Assembly (NCBI GenBank): GCA_030625465.1 | Contig: DAOUQS010000055.1 | Location: 1 to 9,616 of the forward strand | DNA from: Amylibacter sp. | GTDB taxonomy: Bacteria > Pseudomonadota > Alphaproteobacteria > Rhodobacterales > Rhodobacteraceae | DNA: 9,616 nucleotides | Direction: 5' to 3' | In this document: in pieces, positions 6,855 to 9,616 of the stretch | How the letters are laid out: every line of letters begins with the position of its first letter | How positions within the stretch are numbered: the first letter of the stretch is position 1 | Program-made: the position numbers and the translations under genes | The notes under the pieces: generated by a model | Database searches by the model: none | Seen by the model: the letters and a program-made list of their open reading frames with translations, nothing else | Told to the model about the DNA's origin: nothing

Positions 6855-6886
6855 CGGGCAGCGCCTCAGGTCAGAGGCGTTGCCCG
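6855..6886. terminator. strong hairpin between convergent genes
   Basis: A 13-bp stem with one G-T pair joins 6855-6867 to 6874-6886 around a 6-base loop. It starts nine bases after the PhoX-like stop and lies between that gene and the convergent small gene ending at 6931, so it may serve both directions. No T-run is present on either side. Confidence 0.6.
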
Positions 6887-6930
6887 ATCACATTGCATGA
6901 CCGCGCCATCACCGGCCCATGCATCGCCCA

Positions 6931-7191
6931 TCATCGCATAGCCTTCAGGTTGGCGATCAGCATATCGCTCTTTTTGGCCATCTGTTCCTGCATTTTATGG
7001 GCCAGATCGGCCTCCGGGCCGCAGCAGATGACAGCCGTATCCTTCATCTCACGGTGGGTTCGGGACGACGCGTCAAGCATCGCCCGCCGGACGATGTCCA
7101 GGATCGCGTCGCGCTCGGATGCCGGAAGATCGTCGGCAAGGGCTGTATCCAACTCTTGCGCCACACGATCCGAAAGTTTCTCAAGGTTCAT
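6931..7191 (-). CDS. small helical protein of unknown function
   Basis: The chosen start at 7191 gives 86 residues and has GGAG eight bases upstream. An in-frame ATG at 7239 would add 16 residues without support. The sequence (MNLEKLSDRVAQELD...) is predicted by eye to be almost wholly helical and charged. A Cys pair lies in the middle (VICCGPE, C56-C57), and the C-terminus is Met- and Lys-rich (HKMQEQMAKKSDMLIANLKAMR). It has no signal peptide or transmembrane segment. I do not recognise the family. It stands alone on the minus strand, convergent with the PhoX-like gene and divergent from the EF-hand gene. The coding call rests on the ribosome site, GC-rich third positions and lack of a better frame. 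Confidence 0.6.
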   Translation of the reverse strand: MNLEKLSDRVAQELDTALADDLPASERDAILDIVRRAMLDASSRTHREMKDTAVICCGPEADLAHKMQEQMAKKSDMLIANLKAMR

Positions 7192-7541
7192 CTGCTCTTC
7201 TCCGTTTCTGGGCTGCTCCACAATCTGAATGCCGGCCAAGTGCAGGGGCGGCAGGTCGTTGATAGCCGTTCATAGCCTGCGCACTGACATTCCCAATGGC
7301 ATGGCCTGAAGGCAAGGTTAGCCGCACCAACAACGTTGTGGCAATGCGATACTTGGCTTTTCACGACGACACGGAACCGGCCCCGATCAAACTCCCGGAC
7401 ACACACCCAGCCTCAAACCGCCCGGATTTACCTCAAACCCTATGCACAATTCCAACCACCTGCATTGACACTGTAACCGTTCCTTAGCGCGCATATGTCA
7501 ACCTGTCCCCGGGTTTGGACCACATGCAAAGGGGGTACATC
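7192..7541. promoter_or_regulatory. 350-bp divergent intergenic region with short direct repeats
   Basis: No convincing gene is visible. The region must hold the promoters of the small minus-strand gene and the plus-strand EF-hand gene. It contains a perfect 10-bp palindrome ACAACGTTGT (7330-7339). A TCAAAC element recurs three times (7387, 7413, 7433), the first two followed by CCCGGA. An exact -35 consensus TTGACA (7465-7470) is also present, but no good -10 lies at 16-18 bp; the nearest candidate is around CATATG (7492-7497), with a spacer that is too long. A promoter for the EF-hand gene is therefore plausible but not proven. Confidence 0.4.
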
Positions 7542-8429
7542 ATGCATATTGGGACTCAGAACTTCGGAATACAGAACCACGCCGCTCAGCAGGCGACTCT
7601 GCGGGCCACACAGGCGCAGAACCACGAACACTCCGGATCATCGGGCAGGGGCGAACGTCTGGTTGCGCGTCACGACGCCGACAATGACGGCAAGCTGAGC
7701 ACGGCCGAACTGCAAGACACCCGGTTTGGCAAAAAGATCAGCGTCGACCGCTTTGCCCAACTGGACCGCAATGACGACGGCCAGCTTGAGGCGGGTGAAC
7801 TTAATCGCCGGGGTCGGCATCACGATCACGCTCACGACCATCACAAGATCCGCACCCATGACGGGCCCAGCAATATCGGGCCAAGCCACACAGAACAGGC
7901 ATTGGTGGCAAAATTCGCTGACCTTCTGGCCGCCCCGGCAGACCCCGCCGATCAGGGTGATCTGGGCGACGACATTGCCAAGGCGCTCCTGGCCCGGCTC
8001 GACAAGGACGACAGCGGCGGGTTGAACTCAGAAGAGATCGCCGGCTCCAAACTGGCGGAAAAGATCGGGTCCGGATTTTACGAGTTGGATGGCGACAAAA
8101 ATGGCGCGCTGGATACCGCCGAACTAAGCGCCTTTATCACCAGCCAGTTCCTTGGTGCAGATCAGAGTGACAAGGACACGGGCGTGACTCCGGTCTCCGC
8201 TCTGGCCGCTGACACCGTCGTCGCGCAAGAGGCAGAGATAGTCGCAGAGGTTGCCCCGGCAGAAGACGCACCAGCCGCCAGCCAACCACCACAAAGCAGC
8301 TATGCCGACAGCCTGCGCGCCTCGTTCGAGGTCGCACTTGAGGTCTTGCAAAAAGGCAACGAGCAACAGCAAGCGGCCCTGAGCGTGGTGCGCACGCTTT
8401 ACGCAGAGGCGAATAAAGCCTTTGGTTAG
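7542..8429 (+). CDS. four-EF-hand protein with histidine-rich linker
   Basis: The start is the ATG at 7542, with AGGGGG seven bases upstream; a TTG at 7515 is less likely. The product has 295 residues and four canonical calcium loops ending in Glu: DADNDGKLSTAE (45-56), DRNDDGQLEAGE (75-86), DKDDSGGLNSEE (154-165) and DGDKNGALDTAE (183-194). They form two pairs with equal spacing that align with each other (about 38-87 and 147-195), indicating duplication of an EF-hand pair. The linker contains seven His within residues 93-106, a possible transition-metal site. An acidic, Ala-rich stretch (about 205-255) leads to a C-terminal helix. No signal peptide or membrane segment is visible, so it is either a cytoplasmic calcium sensor or buffer, or exported by a route with a non-obvious signal. 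It converges with rmlA at 3 bp distance. Confidence 0.88.
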   Translation: MHIGTQNFGIQNHAAQQATLRATQAQNHEHSGSSGRGERLVARHDADNDGKLSTAELQDTRFGKKISVDRFAQLDRNDDGQLEAGELNRRGRHHDHAHDHHKIRTHDGPSNIGPSHTEQALVAKFADLLAAPADPADQGDLGDDIAKALLARLDKDDSGGLNSEEIAGSKLAEKIGSGFYELDGDKNGALDTAELSAFITSQFLGADQSDKDTGVTPVSALAADTVVAQEAEIVAEVAPAEDAPAASQPPQSSYADSLRASFEVALEVLQKGNEQQQAALSVVRTLYAEANKAFG

Positions 8430-8432
8430 GGT

Positions 8433-9320
8433 CTATTCCAGCAACCTCGCCAGATACCTGCCATAAGAATTCTTGGCAAACATCGCGGCGCGGGCGGCCA
8501 GTTGGTCGGCACTAATCCAGCCTTGGCCATAAGCGATCTCTTCCGGGCACCCCGCCTGCAGGCCCTGGCGCTGCTCAAGGGTGCGGACAAAATTGCCCGC
8601 ATCCAGCAGGCTGGCGTGGGTGCCCGTATCCAGCCAGGCAAAGCCGCGCCCCATGGTTTCGACCCGCAATTGGCCATCGTTCAGATACAGACCCAATAGC
8701 GAGGTAATCTCAAGCTCTCCGCGCGGCGACGGGATGACCTCCCGCGCCCTTTCAGGTGCGCTGCCATCCAGAAAATAAAGCCCGGTCACGGCGTAATTTG
8801 ACGGTGGTTTCTCAGGCTTTTCGATGATCTGACGCACCCGGCCTTCACCATCAAAGTCCACCACACCATAGCGTTCCGGATCGGCCACATGATAGCCAAA
8901 CACCGTGCCACCCGTGGTTTGGCGACCCGCTTGCTCTAGCAATTCCGGCAACCCGTGACCAAAGAAGATATTATCGCCCAGCACCATCGCACTGGCCGCA
9001 CTGCCCCCATCGTCCTCGGCCAGGAAATCCTCGGCCAGAATATAGGCCTGCGCCAACCCGTCAGGGCTGGGCTGTTCGATATAGCTCAGGGAAACACCCC
9101 AGGCCGAGCCATCACCCAATGTGCGCTGAAACTGCACCATGTCCTGCGGCGTGGTGATAATGGCAATCTCGCGAATACCACTCAGCATCAGCACCGACAG
9201 CGGGTAATAGATCATTGGCTTGTCATAGATCGGCAACAGCTGTTTCGACACACCAATGGTGATCGGATAAAGCCGCGTACCACTGCCCCCGGCCAGAATA
9301 ATGCCTTTGCGTTTACTCAT
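8433..9320 (-). CDS. rmlA: glucose-1-phosphate thymidylyltransferase (dTDP-glucose pyrophosphorylase)
   Basis: RmlA joins glucose-1-phosphate and dTTP to make dTDP-glucose, the first step of dTDP-L-rhamnose synthesis in the cytoplasm. The 295 residues match the usual length. The nucleotide-binding signature GGSGTRLYP (11-19) is followed by the catalytic Lys region [16 protein letters not shown] (26-41), the metal-binding GDNIF (D116) and IIEKP (165-169). The ATG overlaps the end of the rmlD frame by 8 bp (ATGAGTAA), with GAGG about eight bases upstream, so translation is probably coupled. Rhamnose made here would feed the surface polysaccharide. No terminator separates it from the converging EF-hand gene. 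RmlB and RmlC are not in the window and would be expected upstream, beyond 9616. Confidence 0.95.
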   Translation of the reverse strand: MSKRKGIILAGGSGTRLYPITIGVSKQLLPIYDKPMIYYPLSVLMLSGIREIAIITTPQDMVQFQRTLGDGSAWGVSLSYIEQPSPDGLAQAYILAEDFLAEDDGGSAASAMVLGDNIFFGHGLPELLEQAGRQTTGGTVFGYHVADPERYGVVDFDGEGRVRQIIEKPEKPPSNYAVTGLYFLDGSAPERAREVIPSPRGELEITSLLGLYLNDGQLRVETMGRGFAWLDTGTHASLLDAGNFVRTLEQRQGLQAGCPEEIAYGQGWISADQLAARAAMFAKNSYGRYLARLLE

Positions 9321-9616
9321 CTTGCGCCTCTTTCAGGATTTCCGCCAGTATTTCAGTCAGGCCAGCCTTCCATTCCGGGCGTTTAATCCCAAAAGACGCC
9401 TCAAGTGTGGCGCAATCCAGCCTTGAATTCAGCGGGCGGGCGGCAGGCGTCGGATAGTCCGCGCTTGGAATATCCCGCACCTCGCAGGATATTCCGGCCT
9501 GCCGGAAAATCTCGCGGGCAAAATCCGCCCAACTCACATCCGGTGCCCCGGAGAAATGATAAATCCCATGCTTTTCAGGCTCTAATAAAAGGCTTTCGAC
9601 CATGTTGATGCACGCC
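9313..9616 (-). CDS. rmlD: dTDP-4-dehydrorhamnose reductase, C-terminal part, cut by the window end
   Basis: The visible 100 or so residues continue open to the window edge, so the N-terminal two thirds with the NADPH-binding site lie outside. The fragment ([34 protein letters not shown], then [20 protein letters not shown]) carries the typical RmlD C-terminal pattern, including the R-P-x-N/R-S-x-L-D motif that precedes the last helices. RmlD reduces dTDP-4-keto-rhamnose to dTDP-L-rhamnose. The TAA stop overlaps the rmlA start codon region, showing a D-then-A gene order in one operon. Confidence 0.93.
   Translation of the reverse strand, partial: ACINMVESLLLEPEKHGIYHFSGAPDVSWADFAREIFRQAGISCEVRDIPSADYPTPAARPLNSRLDCATLEASFGIKRPEWKAGLTEILAEILKEAQDE

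Noticed and set aside
6919..7275. Plus-strand open frame of 118 codons over the small minus-strand gene
   Set aside because: No ribosome site, low similarity to any protein style, and the minus-strand frame has a well-spaced GGAG and a plausible helical product.

Overview
The window looks like the chromosome or a large replicon of a marine-type alphaproteobacterium, most likely Rhodobacterales (Roseobacter group). The evidence is high-GC third-position bias, a GTTC-N7-GTTC LexA box of the alphaproteobacterial type, and the sequence style of the exopolysaccharide proteins. The species cannot be named from the sequence alone.

Layout. Positions 1-126 carry no recognisable gene. Positions 127-1727 are an IS1182-like insertion sequence with imperfect 31-bp terminal inverted repeats. 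Its transposase is broken by a 37-bp insertion made largely of two abutting palindromes. Next comes a minus-strand pair: an SDR-type nucleotide-sugar (or lipid-linked sugar) epimerase/reductase, then a small monotopic sugar-phosphate transferase. Divergent from these is a Wza-like outer-membrane polysaccharide export lipoprotein. The far end (8433-9616) holds rmlA and the 3' part of rmlD, overlapping by 8 bp, for dTDP-L-rhamnose synthesis. The window is therefore part of a surface-polysaccharide locus covering precursor supply, priming of the lipid carrier and export.

Between the export gene and the rml genes lies a block with no obvious polysaccharide role: (i) a 113-aa protein built of two copies of a 37-residue motif, with a LexA box between its -35 and -10 elements; (ii) a secreted PhoX/DUF839-family protein with a Sec-type rather than Tat-type signal; (iii) a small unrecognised helical protein on the minus strand; (iv) a four-EF-hand protein with a histidine-rich linker. 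Strong GC hairpins without T-runs follow (i) and (ii). The EF-hand gene and rmlA converge with 3 bp between their stop codons.

The points most worth following up are the SOS-type promoter in front of the duplicated-motif gene, the double-palindrome insertion inside the transposase, and the reductase plus priming-transferase pair. I see no tRNA, rRNA, CRISPR array or complete new multi-gene defence system.
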